A stretch of DNA of 64,000 nt, taken from positions 186,001-250,000 of the forward strand of contig PQAM01000008.1 of assembly GCA_003104975.1 (NCBI GenBank), read 5' to 3'. This document shows positions 42,240 to 51,721 of this stretch, one piece after another. The notes under the pieces were generated by a model that saw nothing but the letters and a program-made list of their open reading frames with translations, searched no databases and was not told the origin of the DNA. The number at the start of each line of letters is the position of its first letter. Position 1 is the stretch's first letter. This DNA comes from Candidatus Methylomirabilota bacterium. GTDB lineage: Bacteria; Methylomirabilota; Methylomirabilia; Methylomirabilales; Methylomirabilaceae. The position numbers and the translations under genes are program-made.

Positions 42240-44080
42240 TGAGCGGTGAACGCGACATCTCCAACCGCACCGCCCCCTTTCAAAAACGGATCAGGGTGGC
42301 GGCCGCTGTCATCTCTGTCGGCATCCTGATCCTGGTGCTTCGCCTCTGGGCGCTGCAGATCCTGGAGGGCGATCGCCTGTACCAGCTTTCCCTCAATAAC
42401 CGTCTGCGGCTGCGGCCCGTTGAGGCGCCCCGCGGGCTTATCTTCGATCGACACGGAGAGCTCATGGTCGAGAATCTGGCGTCCTTCGACCTGTATGCGA
42501 CACCGGAGGATATGCCTGATGTTGAAGAGACCGTACGGCGCCTTGCAGTGATCCTCCAGGTGTCACCGGACGAGTTGAGGCAGCGCCTCGCCCAAGGGCA
42601 GGGCTCGTCGTCACAGCCGGTACTCGTGCGCAAAGGGGTGGATGAGCGAACCGTGATCGCCGTCGAGGAGCAAAAGATCGATCTGCCCGGCGTCAGCCTC
42701 CAGGTCAGGCCGGTGCGCGCCTATCCGAACGGCGGATCGGCCGCCACCCTGCTGGGCTATGTCACCGAGGTGAGCCATACGCAACTGAAGTCGAAAGAGT
42801 TTCGAGACTTCCATCCGGGCGAGACGATGGGGCAGGCCGGGATCGAGCGGCGGTACGACGCGTTCATACGGGGCGTCGACGGCGGGAAACAGATCGAGGT
42901 CGACGCGGTCGGACGGATCAGCCGCCTGATCCGACAGGTTGAGCCGCAGTCCGGATTCAATCTCCACCTCACGCTCGATAACCGGTTGCAGCGGGTCGCC
43001 GAGGAGGCCCTGCAGGGCAAAGCCGGCGCGCTCATCGCCGTTCATCCGTCGACCGGTGAGATCCTGGCGATGGTCAGTCAGCCGTCATACGACCCGAATC
43101 AGTTCTCTCAGCGCCTGACGCCCGAGCAGTGGCGGAAACTTGTCGCCGATCCTCGCCATCCTATGCAAAATAAGGGGCTCCAAGGCCAGTATGCGCCGGG
43201 CTCGATCTTCAAGCTGGTGACCGCGCTGGCCGCCCTCGAGAAGGGGGCCATCAGGCCCGACACCAGGTTTACCTGCGACGGCACCTTCAATCTCGGCTCG
43301 CACGTCTTTCACGACTGGAAGAAGGGCGGCCACGGGTCGCTCGATCTTCAGCAGGCCATCGCCAACTCCTGCAATATCTACTTTTATCACACAGCCCTCA
43401 AGGCCGGGATCGGCGAGATCACCCGCGTAGCGCGCGAGCTGGGGCTTGGCGCCCCTTCCGGGCTGGGCCTTGGGAGCGAGGCCAAAGGGATCATTCCCCC
43501 CAAAACGGCCGGTTCGCCAGAGGCGGCCGGATGGTACCCCGGCAATACCGTCATGGCCGGAATCGGGCAGGGGATGGTCACGGTCACGCCGATGCAGGCC
43601 GTTATGATGGTCTCCGCCATCGCGAACGGAGGAACGCTCTACCGTCCATGGGTCGTGCGAAAGGTCGAGGCGCTGGATCGTGAATTGATTGAAGAGTACG
43701 GCCCGGAGCGGATCCGAACCGTCAATATCGATCCCGACAACCTGGCGATCGTGAGGGAGGGGATGCAGGCGGTCGTCAGTGAAGGAACAGGGAACCGCGC
43801 GAAGATCCCCGGGCTCAGGGTAGCCGGCAAGACAGGGACCGCCCAGGTTGTAGAGAACAGCGATTCCCAGCGAGGCGACAAACGGGATCATGCCTGGTTT
43901 GTTTCGTTTGCGCCCGCAGACCATCCCCAGATTGCTATCGCCGTCGTTGTGGAACATGGCGGGTTCGGCGGTCAGGTCGCTGCACCGATTGCGCGAAGCC
44001 TTCTGGAGGCATGGTTTAAGCTATCCGACGAGTCGATCCCGACTCAACCGGCTGGACCTGAACCGACAGAGGGCGACTGA
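42239..44080 (+). CDS. mrdA: Penicillin-binding protein 2 (elongation transpeptidase)
   Basis: A 613-aa class B PBP: one membrane helix (AAAVISVGILILVLRLWAL, residues 20-38), dimerisation domain, then the transpeptidase with SxxK in YAPGSIFKLVTALA near residue 322, SxN in ANSCNIYFY near 377 and KTGTAQV near 530. It cross-links new glycan in the lateral wall together with RodA. It starts at ATG 42239 (TGATG overlap with mreD) and ends in TGATG with rodA, so the operon is tightly coupled. Confidence 0.95.
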   Translation: MSGERDISNRTAPFQKRIRVAAAVISVGILILVLRLWALQILEGDRLYQLSLNNRLRLRPVEAPRGLIFDRHGELMVENLASFDLYATPEDMPDVEETVRRLAVILQVSPDELRQRLAQGQGSSSQPVLVRKGVDERTVIAVEEQKIDLPGVSLQVRPVRAYPNGGSAATLLGYVTEVSHTQLKSKEFRDFHPGETMGQAGIERRYDAFIRGVDGGKQIEVDAVGRISRLIRQVEPQSGFNLHLTLDNRLQRVAEEALQGKAGALIAVHPSTGEILAMVSQPSYDPNQFSQRLTPEQWRKLVADPRHPMQNKGLQGQYAPGSIFKLVTALAALEKGAIRPDTRFTCDGTFNLGSHVFHDWKKGGHGSLDLQQAIANSCNIYFYHTALKAGIGEITRVARELGLGAPSGLGLGSEAKGIIPPKTAGSPEAAGWYPGNTVMAGIGQGMVTVTPMQAVMMVSAIANGGTLYRPWVVRKVEALDRELIEEYGPERIRTVNIDPDNLAIVREGMQAVVSEGTGNRAKIPGLRVAGKTGTAQVVENSDSQRGDKRDHAWFVSFAPADHPQIAIAVVVEHGGFGGQVAAPIARSLLEAWFKLSDESIPTQPAGPEPTEGD

Positions 44081-45195
44081 TGGACACCTACCTGATGTCG
44101 ACCTCGCGCCGTACACTGCTGACCTTCGATTGGCGGCTGTTCGCCGTCGCCGCCGGGCTCGCCGCTCTGAGCGTCCTGGTCATCTACAGTACCAGCGGGG
44201 CGCATGCCTCGCTTGCCAGACAATCGCTCTACCTGAAGCAGGCGACGTGGGCCGTGATCGGGCTTGTCGCGGTGATCCCGCTCTGCCTCTTCCCCTATCG
44301 GGCGACCTCACACCTGGCGTATCTCATCTACGGTTTCCTTTTGGTTTCACTGGTGCTTGTCTCACTGATCGGCCGTTCCGGCCTTGGCGCCCAGCGATGG
44401 CTCAGCATCGGACCGTTTGCCTTTCAACCCTCCGAGTTCATGAAGCTCTCGCTCATCATCCTGCTGGCCCGTTACTTTGAGGATCGGAGGGAGCAGTTGC
44501 ATACATCCCGGATCTTTGTTCTGCCGATTCTGCTTACCCTTGTGCCGATGGCCCTGGTCCTGCGCCAACCCGATCTTGGGACCGCTATCATGCTCCTGCT
44601 GATCGCTGCCAGTATCCTGATCGTCATGGGACTGAAGATCCGCTATTTCCTGTTGGTCGGCGCGGCCGGGGCTGCCGTGACCCCGATCCTCTGGCATTTC
44701 CTGCACGACTACCAGAAGAATCGAATCCTTGTCTTTGTCTATCCCGATATGGATCCGATGGGGGTAGGCTACCATGTCGCCCAATCGAAAATCGCCGTCG
44801 GCTCAGGGGGGTTCATCGGGAAGGGATGGATGGCGGCCACGCAGAGCCAGCTTAACTTCCTGCCGGCCAATCATACCGATTTCGTCTTCGCCGGACTGGC
44901 GGAGCAGTGGGGTTTCATGGGCGCGCTGGGTCTGCTGCTGGTCTATGCCTACCTCCTGTCACGGGGACTGCGTCTCGCCAAAGACGCCTCGGATCTGTTC
45001 AGCATGATAACAAGTTTCGGTATCGTCAGCATGATCGCGTGGCAGATGGTGATCAACATCGGAATGGTGACCGGCATCATGCCGGTCGTCGGGATTCCGT
45101 TGCCGCTGCTTTCCTACGGCGGGTCGTCTATGCTCGTCAATATGCTGGCCGTCGGTCTTCTGCTCAACATTCAAAAGTATCGCTATCAATATTGA
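44080..45195 (+). CDS. rodA: Rod-shape peptidoglycan polymerase RodA (SEDS)
   Basis: A 371-aa SEDS glycosyltransferase with about ten membrane helices. Signatures: GLGAQRWLSIGPFAFQPSEF, LRQPDLGTAIMLLLIAASIL, and NHTDFVFAGLAEQWGFMGAL near residue 265, plus IPLPLLSYGGSSMLVNMLAV at the end. It polymerises lipid II in the elongation complex with PBP2. The start codon overlaps the mrdA stop by one base. Confidence 0.96.
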   Translation: MDTYLMSTSRRTLLTFDWRLFAVAAGLAALSVLVIYSTSGAHASLARQSLYLKQATWAVIGLVAVIPLCLFPYRATSHLAYLIYGFLLVSLVLVSLIGRSGLGAQRWLSIGPFAFQPSEFMKLSLIILLARYFEDRREQLHTSRIFVLPILLTLVPMALVLRQPDLGTAIMLLLIAASILIVMGLKIRYFLLVGAAGAAVTPILWHFLHDYQKNRILVFVYPDMDPMGVGYHVAQSKIAVGSGGFIGKGWMAATQSQLNFLPANHTDFVFAGLAEQWGFMGALGLLLVYAYLLSRGLRLAKDASDLFSMITSFGIVSMIAWQMVINIGMVTGIMPVVGIPLPLLSYGGSSMLVNMLAVGLLLNIQKYRYQY

Positions 45196-45210
45196 GACAG
45201 GACTGAAACC

Positions 45211-45239
45211 TTGACAGACACCATCGTCACTGCTATGAG
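45211..45239 (+). promoter_or_regulatory. Putative sigma70 promoter of ileS
   Basis: TTGACA (45211-45216), 17-nt spacer, TATGAG (45234-45239), 69 nt before the ileS start. No T-box antiterminator sequence is present in the short leader. Confidence 0.5.
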
Positions 45240-45307
45240 AGACAGGGTTGAGGGTCTAGGGGGTAGGGTGTCGTTACGCTCGGCCTCCTACACCCTGGAG
45301 TTCAGGG

Positions 45308-48127
45308 ATGAACTATAAAGAGACGCTGAATCTGCCCACTACGGCCTTTCCGATGAAGGCGGATCTCCCCGTGCTTGAGCCGTCGATCCTGGCGCGGTGG
45401 GAGACCTTGCGTTTGTACGACAGAATCCGTGAGGTCCGTGCTGATCGGCAGGTCTGGATTCTCCACGACGGCCCCCCCTACGCGAATGGCCACATCCATA
45501 TCGGCCATGCGCTCAATAAAATTCTGAAGGACATCGTGGTCAGGTCGAAGTCGATGTTCGGCTATCACGCGACCTATGTCCCCGGATGGGATTGCCACGG
45601 GCTGCCGATCGAACACCAGGTCGATAAGAACCTGGGCAGCAAAAAAGCGGAGGTGTCGTTAGTCGAAAAGCGTGCGCTCTGTCGCGAGTACGCCGCCAGG
45701 TTCGTCGACATTCAGCGGGACGAGTTCAGGCGTCTCGGGGTGCTCGGCAACTGGACAGCCCCCTATCTCACCATGGATTACCTGTACGAGGCGACGATCG
45801 TCCGTGAGATGGGGCGGTTGTTCGGAGCGGGTGTCGTCTACAAGGGGAAGAAGCCGGTCCACTGGTGCGCCTCATGCCGGACCGCCTTGGCCGAGGCCGA
45901 GGTCGAATATGCCGATCATACATCGCCGTCCATTTACGTCAAGTTTCCGCTCACCCCGGATGCCGCGGAGCGCCTGCCGGTACTGCAGGGGAGACGGGCG
46001 TTCGTCGTCATCTGGACGACGACGCCGTGGACGTTGCCGGCGAATCTGGCCATCGCCGTCCACCCGGACGCACCCTACGTCATCGTCGAAAAGGGTGACG
46101 AGTATTTCATCCTCGCGAAAGATCGGCTGGAGGTAACGCTTGGCGCCGTGCAAGTACAAGAGGGTCGGGTCGTCGAGGAGGTGACGGGCCGCACGCTGGA
46201 AGGGCTAACGGCCAGGCACCCCTGGATCGACCGATCTTCAAGGGTCGTATTGGCCGACTACGTCACGATGGACCAGGGGACCGGGTGTGTCCATACGGCG
46301 CCGGGCCACGGTGTCGAAGACTATGAGACCGGCCTCCGCTACGGCCTCGATATCTATAACCCGGTCGACGCCGCCGGTCGGTTCGTGGCGGATCTTCCGC
46401 TCGTCGGCGGCCTGAGCGTCTGGAAGGCCAACGGGACGATCATTGCCGAACTTGAGCGCCGCGGCCTGCTGCTGTCTGAGGTACAGGTCGAGCACTCCTA
46501 TCCCCATTGCTGGCGGTGCAAGCACCCGACGATCTTCCGGGCGACCGAGCAGTGGTTCATCTCGATGGATGCCGCCATCCTGCCTGATGAGGGGGGCGGA
46601 CGGACCGGACTGCGCGCAAAGGCCCTGGCGGAGATCAAGCGAGTCCAATGGATTCCCTCCTGGGGTGAGGATCGGATCAGCAATATGATCGCTTATCGCT
46701 CGGACTGGTGCATCTCGCGGCAACGGGCCTGGGGGGTTCCGATCGTCGCCTTCTACTGCGCGCATTGCGGCCATATCCTGGCCGACCAGCCCCTCGCCGA
46801 GCATGTGGCGAGCATGATGGAGCAGGCCGGGGCCGACCTCTGGTATACACACACGGCCGCCGAGCTGTTGCCGTATGGGACCGTCTGTCCCAACTGCGCG
46901 AAGGCCGACTTCGAGAAGGAACAGGACATCCTGGATGTCTGGTTCGATTCCGGTGTCAGCCACGCGGCCGTCCTTGCGGTCAGGTCCGACCTGCAGTGGC
47001 CGGCCGACATGTATCTGGAGGGGAGCGATCAGCATCGAGGGTGGTTCCACAGCTCGCTGCTCACGTCGGTCGGGACCAGGGGACGGGCGCCCTATCGATC
47101 CGTTCTGACCCACGGCTTTGTCGTCGACGGCGACGGCAAAAAGATGTCCAAATCCCTCGGCAATGTCGTCGCCCCCCAGGAGGTGATCGAACGGTATGGC
47201 GCCGAGATCCTTCGTCTGTGGGTTGCGGCCGAGGACTACCGCGACGATATCCGCATCTCCGAGGAGATCTTGAAGCGGCTGGCTGAAGGGTACCGGCGGA
47301 TCCGGAACACCTGTCGCTATCTCCTGGGCAACCTGTCCGACTTCCGGCCGGCCCACGATACGTTGCCGCTCAACGAGCTCGAAGAGATCGATCGGTTCAT
47401 CCTGCACCGGCTGGGTCGGCTGATCGAACGATTGCGCCGGGCCTACGAGAGCTATGAGTTCCATCTCCTGTATCATGGCCTGCACAACTTCTGCGCCGTC
47501 GACCTGTCGGCCTTTTACCTGGATATCCTCAAGGACCGGGTCTACACCTCCGCCCCACGCTCCCGTGCCCGGCGCGCCGCTCAGACCGCGATGTATCTGA
47601 TCCTTGATGCGCTCGTCAGGCTGATGGCGCCGGTCCTCGCCTTCACTGCCGATGAGGTCTGGCAGTTGATGCCGAAGCAGGGGGGCGAGGGGGAGAGTAT
47701 CCACCTCGCCGAATTTCCGACCGTCCGGTCCGATCTATTGGACGAGGCGCTGGAAGCCCGATGGGAGGTCTTGCTGTCGATCCGCGATGAGGCGCTGAAG
47801 GCGCTTGAGGCCGCACGCAAGGCCAAGCTGATCGGGACCTCGCTGGAGGCGCGGATCGATCTGCTGGTTGAACCCGCTTTATTGCCGATCCTCACCCAGT
47901 ACCAGGCCGATCTGCCGATGCTGTTCATCGTCTCGGCCGTGAGCATCGCCGGCCTGGCGGAGGCGGAGGCAGCCGGCAAACGGGTTGAGGTACGGGTCGA
48001 GCGAGCCGAGGGGTCCAAGTGCGCCCGCTGTTGGACCTATAGCGACAGCGTGGGCCGGTCCATTCCGTATCCGGACGTCTGCGCCCGGTGTGCCGGCGTC
48101 CTTGAAGAGATAGGGTATGGAGGCTAA
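45308..48127 (+). CDS. ileS: Isoleucyl-tRNA synthetase
   Basis: A 939-aa class I synthetase, the usual length. Motifs: DGPPYANGHIHIGHALNK (HIGH) near residue 58, the editing domain with WTTTPWTLPANLAIAVHP near 235, HGFVVDGDGKKMSKSLGN (KMSKS) near 605, and a C-terminal zinc finger CARCWTYSDS ... VCARCAG. It charges tRNA-Ile in the cytoplasm. It is followed by lspA and rluD on the same strand, an order common in many bacteria (ileS-lspA). Confidence 0.97.
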   Translation: MNYKETLNLPTTAFPMKADLPVLEPSILARWETLRLYDRIREVRADRQVWILHDGPPYANGHIHIGHALNKILKDIVVRSKSMFGYHATYVPGWDCHGLPIEHQVDKNLGSKKAEVSLVEKRALCREYAARFVDIQRDEFRRLGVLGNWTAPYLTMDYLYEATIVREMGRLFGAGVVYKGKKPVHWCASCRTALAEAEVEYADHTSPSIYVKFPLTPDAAERLPVLQGRRAFVVIWTTTPWTLPANLAIAVHPDAPYVIVEKGDEYFILAKDRLEVTLGAVQVQEGRVVEEVTGRTLEGLTARHPWIDRSSRVVLADYVTMDQGTGCVHTAPGHGVEDYETGLRYGLDIYNPVDAAGRFVADLPLVGGLSVWKANGTIIAELERRGLLLSEVQVEHSYPHCWRCKHPTIFRATEQWFISMDAAILPDEGGGRTGLRAKALAEIKRVQWIPSWGEDRISNMIAYRSDWCISRQRAWGVPIVAFYCAHCGHILADQPLAEHVASMMEQAGADLWYTHTAAELLPYGTVCPNCAKADFEKEQDILDVWFDSGVSHAAVLAVRSDLQWPADMYLEGSDQHRGWFHSSLLTSVGTRGRAPYRSVLTHGFVVDGDGKKMSKSLGNVVAPQEVIERYGAEILRLWVAAEDYRDDIRISEEILKRLAEGYRRIRNTCRYLLGNLSDFRPAHDTLPLNELEEIDRFILHRLGRLIERLRRAYESYEFHLLYHGLHNFCAVDLSAFYLDILKDRVYTSAPRSRARRAAQTAMYLILDALVRLMAPVLAFTADEVWQLMPKQGGEGESIHLAEFPTVRSDLLDEALEARWEVLLSIRDEALKALEAARKAKLIGTSLEARIDLLVEPALLPILTQYQADLPMLFIVSAVSIAGLAEAEAAGKRVEVRVERAEGSKCARCWTYSDSVGRSIPYPDVCARCAGVLEEIGYGG

Positions 48128-48133
48128 GAGACC

Positions 48134-48179
48134 GGGGTGTAGGGTGTGGGGTGTAGGGTGTGGGATACGTATCCCACAC
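48134..48179. repeat. 14-bp tandem repeat plus perfect 22-bp palindrome
   Basis: GGGGTGTAGGGTGT occurs twice in tandem (48134-48147, 48148-48161). It runs into a perfect palindrome at 48158-48179 (GTGTGGGATAC followed by its reverse complement). It lies between ileS and lspA. Confidence 0.8.
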
Positions 48180-48227
48180 GCCACGTCCCCGATCCAGCGC
48201 CCAATGCCTCATATCCCCCACTGACCG

Positions 48228-48716
48228 ATGCGGTTCTATGCGGTTGCGCTCGCCGTTGTAGCGCTCGATCAGATCTCGAAGCTGTGGATACAAGCGACGA
48301 TCCCCCTCGGTCACAGCATCCCCCTGATCCCTGATTTCTTCGCGATCGTCCACGTCCTGAACCCCGGCGCGGCATTCGGGTTATTGGCCGCACAGGCCGC
48401 AGGGGTCCGCAACCCCTTCTTCATCGGCATCTCCCTGCTGGCCATCGGGTTCATCCTGTACTATCGGCATCGCCGGCTTGACGACCATCCGTTGGCCTCT
48501 CTGGGGCTGAGCCTGATCCTCGGCGGCGCCGTAGGCAACCTGACAGATCGGTTGAGGATCGGCATGGTGGTCGACTTCATCGATGTCCACTACTACCAGT
48601 ACCACTGGCCCGCATTTAACGTGGCCGACTCCGGTATTACCATCGGTGTCTCGTTGATGATGCTCACACTCATCCTCGATGAGCGTCGAGGGCGCCATCG
48701 CGGGCCGGCCTCATGA
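48228..48716 (+). CDS. lspA: Signal peptidase II (lipoprotein signal peptidase)
   Basis: A 162-aa membrane aspartyl protease with four helices that cleaves lipoprotein signal peptides at the lipobox. The catalytic Asp pair is in VGNLTDRLRIGMVVDFID and FNVADSGITIGV, both complete. VLNPGAAFGLLA is the third conserved block. Its stop overlaps the rluD start as ATGA. Several lipoproteins in the window (2628, 14517, 19038, 23643) would be substrates. Confidence 0.95.
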   Translation: MRFYAVALAVVALDQISKLWIQATIPLGHSIPLIPDFFAIVHVLNPGAAFGLLAAQAAGVRNPFFIGISLLAIGFILYYRHRRLDDHPLASLGLSLILGGAVGNLTDRLRIGMVVDFIDVHYYQYHWPAFNVADSGITIGVSLMMLTLILDERRGRHRGPAS

Positions 48717-49696
48717 GCGCCGATGAGGTCCGCGAAGTCGTCGCCGATGCCTCGGCGAGCGGTCTGCGCCTGGATCGCTACCTGACGGCCGCCACCGGCC
48801 TCCCACGCTCCCAGATCCAGCGCTTGATCAAAGGCGGCCGGGTGCTGGTTGATGGTCGCTGCCCGAAGGCGAGCGCCACAGCCGTTCCCGGCCAGCAGAT
48901 CCGTCTCTCGATCCCTCCGCCGCAGCCGTCCAGCCTTACCCCCGAACCGATTCCGCTCGACATCCTGTACGAAGACGCCGATCTGTTGATCCTGAATAAA
49001 CCGGCAGGACTTGTCGTCCATCCGGCCCCCGGACATCAGGCCGGCACCCTGGTCCATGCCATCCTGTATCACTGTCCCGACCTGCCGGGGATCGCTGAGG
49101 AGCGACGGCCGGGCATTGTCCACCGCCTCGACAAAGAGACGTCGGGCGTCATGGTCGTAGCCAAGACCGACGCCGCCATGGCCTCCCTGGCCGGTCAGTT
49201 CAAGGGACGGCGGGTGAAGAAGACCTACATCGCACTGGTGCATGGAGCGGTGAAGGCACCCGAGGGACAGATCGCGGCCGACATCGGCCGTCACGAACGG
49301 GATCGGAAACGGATGGCTGTCGGCACACGCAAAGGCCGGGAGGCGGTGACGACCTATCGAGTGATGAAGCGTCTCCCCGGCCTGACGCTGCTTCAGCTTC
49401 AGCCGTACACCGGTCGGACCCACCAGATCCGCGTCCACCTGTCGGCCATCGGCCATCCGGTCGTGGGCGACAAGGTGTATGGGGGACGAAGAGAACGCAA
49501 GCGGGAGGCGGGAGGCGGGAGGCGGGAGGGGACAGCGGAGCGGCATCTGCTGCATGCGTGGAAGTTGGGCCTCTTCCATCCAAGGACCCATGAATGGATG
49601 GAATTCGAAGCCCCGCTACCGGAGGATTTCAGACAATGGCTGTTCGATCAATTGTCAGCGGACGCTACCTCCACCGGATTGTCTCTAGTGTTCTGA
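48713..49696 (+). CDS. rluD: RluD-type 23S rRNA pseudouridine synthase
   Basis: A 327-aa protein: S4 RNA-binding domain at residues 15-75 (LRLDRYLTAATGLPRSQIQR), then the RluA-type catalytic domain with GIVHRLDKETSGVMVVAKT carrying the catalytic Asp near residue 143, and LLQLQPYTGRTHQIRVHLSA. It isomerises uridines in 23S rRNA helix 69 or related sites. An unusual basic Gly-rich insert near residues 259-275 is encoded by a 7-bp tandem repeat and seems tolerated because the frame continues to the normal end (HAWKLGLFHP). Confidence 0.9.
   Translation: MSADEVREVVADASASGLRLDRYLTAATGLPRSQIQRLIKGGRVLVDGRCPKASATAVPGQQIRLSIPPPQPSSLTPEPIPLDILYEDADLLILNKPAGLVVHPAPGHQAGTLVHAILYHCPDLPGIAEERRPGIVHRLDKETSGVMVVAKTDAAMASLAGQFKGRRVKKTYIALVHGAVKAPEGQIAADIGRHERDRKRMAVGTRKGREAVTTYRVMKRLPGLTLLQLQPYTGRTHQIRVHLSAIGHPVVGDKVYGGRRERKREAGGGRREGTAERHLLHAWKLGLFHPRTHEWMEFEAPLPEDFRQWLFDQLSADATSTGLSLVF
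49501..49530. repeat. GCGGGAG tandem repeat inside rluD
   Basis: Four units of GCGGGAG (the last followed by GG) run from 49501 to 49530 and encode a Glu/Ala/Gly/Arg stretch. Slippage here would shift the rluD frame. Confidence 0.8.
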
Positions 49697-50313
49697 GCCT
49701 GAAATCCCTTCATATTTCTGGACGTCATTCCGGCCACGCCCGCACAGCGGGCGCGAGCCGGAATCCAGGAGACAGTAACGGGAAAGGATACCCGGTCAAT
49801 AACTGTTGCTCATAATCCCTGGGATGCTTGCGCGGCTCGTTATCAGAGGCCGGAATAGCTGACACAAATGCAGCGTTTGCCACCGTCAGGATTCACAGGG
49901 ATTTGTTGCTAACTCCTCGAGAACGTTATACCACCATCTGCCGTAACTTCATGCCGGGATAGTCGAGATGGGCCGATCAGCATACGTAATAGTTATGTCC
50001 CCAATGGAGAGAGATGGATGGAACGCGTAGATTGGTGGAAGAACTTCAGCATGCAAGCCGAACTCGAGGTGTCCGGGGCCTTCATTTACATCGGTTACGC
50101 CCTTCCAAGAATTACACGCCTATGTAATTTTTGCGTGGCCTCAGAGACACCATCCTGACACGCGCCAAGCAAGAAGGCCCCACAAAATCAGGGCCTTCGG
50201 GAGGCGCCTCGCTTGGCAACATCTATGCAGCATCAATGCGACCTCGCCTAACAGGACGACGCCGCCGCCGGGTCGCGTCTCCCATGTCTCAAGACACGAA
50301 AGGAGGGTGTGAG
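49697..50313. other. Intergenic region with two palindromes
   Basis: About 620 bp without a supported gene. At 49723-49768 ATTCCGGC and GCCGGAAT bracket a GC-rich loop (a common dispersed REP-like repeat, possibly terminating the rluD transcript). At 50173-50198 GAAGGCCC pairs with GGGCCTTC around 10 nt. AAAGGAGG at the end belongs to the next gene. Confidence 0.6.
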
Positions 50314-50790
50314 ATGAAGTACGCGCTGGTTGTCGCCGGCCTTGCTGTCGCAGCCGCCTCGGACCTTGCGATGAGGCCCGCACCGGTCTGGGCGGACAAA
50401 TTCAACATTGGCGTGAATATCGGGGTACCGGCGCCTCCACCGCCTCCGCAGATTGCCCTGATTCCGCCGCCGCCACCGCCGATTGCCCTGGTAACGCCAC
50501 CGCCGCTGGTCGTCGTCCCCGGCACGCCGGTCTACTACGCGCCCGGCTTAAGCCTGAATTTCTTCGCGTATGGCGGGCGATACTACAGCCACCATAACGG
50601 GGCCTGGTTTGTGGCTGCGAACTCCACCGGCCCATGGACCTTCATCGCGGCGAACCGGATTCCCCGACCTGTCCTTGCCGTACCCGTATCCTACTACAAG
50701 GTCCCACCCGGCCACAGGAAGAAGATCGGAGGCCCGCCGCACCGGGGCGGCCACGGGAAGGGACGCGGGCATAAGTGGAAGGATGATTAG
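50314..50790 (+). CDS. Exported proline-rich hypothetical protein
   Basis: A 158-aa protein with a signal peptide (ALVVAGLAVAAASDLAM, cleaved before ADKF). A poly-Pro segment (VPAPPPPPQIALIPPPPPPI, residues 33-52) leads to an aromatic domain (YGGRYYSHHNGAWFVAANST, PWTFIAANRIP) and a basic His/Gly/Lys tail. The aromatic part resembles the short YXWG/DUF-type domains of envelope proteins. AAAGGAGGGTGTGAG precedes ATG 50314, so a longer frame from 50131 is not used. Probably periplasmic or surface; function unknown. Confidence 0.65.
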   Translation: MKYALVVAGLAVAAASDLAMRPAPVWADKFNIGVNIGVPAPPPPPQIALIPPPPPPIALVTPPPLVVVPGTPVYYAPGLSLNFFAYGGRYYSHHNGAWFVAANSTGPWTFIAANRIPRPVLAVPVSYYKVPPGHRKKIGGPPHRGGHGKGRGHKWKDD

Positions 50791-50934
50791 CGAGACAGTG
50801 AATCGGATCAGAGAGGCACGTGGCCCGCCTATGATGGGAACCGCGGGTTACCTGTGTAGCCCCAGAGCGAGAGAATAGATCAGATCGTGGCGGGCTTGAA
50901 CACATCATTATGCCAGCATAAGGAGGGGAGCACG

Positions 50935-51633
50935 ATGAGAATAAGAGTGGACAGGGGTTTGGGCGTGGGGGTGATGCTGCTCGCATTGTTGATGGTTCTG
51001 GCTGTGCGACCTGCAGAGTCCGCACGGCGTGGCCGCTCAGGGCTGCCGCCGGGGCCGGGAAATCCATTGGCCGCCCTACAGGAACAGATTAATGGTTTGG
51101 ATGCGCGGCTGGACGCGCTAGAGGCTACCGGCAATGCGCCCGCCGTCATGTGGATCGAGCATCTCGATTTCCTGTCTGGTGATCCGACTGACCTGACGAC
51201 CTCGTTTAACTCGACCAGTTCCGGCATCGGGGGCGGTCTGGCAGGCTTGATTATTACCTCCGCATCCGTAGGGGACACGTTCCCGGCCGGAGGTAATAAG
51301 GTGATTGAAAAGGCGATCCAGGTGCCCCCGCGCTTTACTGTGACTGGTGTGCGCCTCTGTTATGAATGGTCTGCCGGCGCGACAAGCAATATCACCCAGA
51401 TTCGGCTCGCACAGGTCCAGGACCCACCAAGCAGTGCCCTCGTACTCCTCGACGATGCAACCGTGCAACCCAACGTTGGCCCAGCGGAAAACTCGGTGTG
51501 CGTCGATAGCGCTGCAACATCAGTTGATCCAAGCCTGGGCGCCGTTCTGCTGGGCTTAAGGTTAAATATTGGTGATACTGCCGACAGGCTCGTCCTGCGC
51601 GGCGTCGCCCTGCACCTTGCGCCTACACCCTAA
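50935..51633 (+). CDS. Hypothetical exported protein with short coiled coil
   Basis: A 232-aa protein: signal peptide (LGVGVMLLALLMVLAVRPAE), short coiled coil (LAALQEQINGLDARLDALEA, residues 45-64), then a beta-rich domain with one Cys pair (VRLCYEWSAG, ENSVCVDSA). No family recognised. AAGGAGGGGAGCACG precedes ATG 50935. An 18-bp-stem hairpin follows the stop and probably ends the transcript. Confidence 0.65.
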   Translation: MRIRVDRGLGVGVMLLALLMVLAVRPAESARRGRSGLPPGPGNPLAALQEQINGLDARLDALEATGNAPAVMWIEHLDFLSGDPTDLTTSFNSTSSGIGGGLAGLIITSASVGDTFPAGGNKVIEKAIQVPPRFTVTGVRLCYEWSAGATSNITQIRLAQVQDPPSSALVLLDDATVQPNVGPAENSVCVDSAATSVDPSLGAVLLGLRLNIGDTADRLVLRGVALHLAPTP

Positions 51634-51664
51634 CCTTCGCTGCATATTGAACCAGCCTGAATGA

Positions 51665-51708
51665 CGGAAGGTAAAGGCGGCGGGGCAACACGCCGCCTTT
51701 ACCTTCCG
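51665..51708. terminator. Strong bidirectional hairpin
   Basis: An 18-bp perfect stem (51665-51682 with 51691-51708, arms beginning CGGAAGGTAAAGG) around an 8-nt loop. It lies between two convergent genes, fitting a bidirectional transcription stop, though the T-run is short. Confidence 0.75.
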
Positions 51709-51721
51709 CGCATCGCACCGT

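Noticed and set aside
45196-45307. Possible T-box riboswitch before ileS
   Set aside because: The leader is only about 70 nt after the promoter and has no T-box sequence or antiterminator.
49501-49530. Short direct repeats as a CRISPR array
   Set aside because: Units are 7 bp, without spacers, inside a coding gene. No CRISPR-like repeat-spacer pattern was seen anywhere in the window, so the Cas4-like nuclease is not linked to CRISPR.
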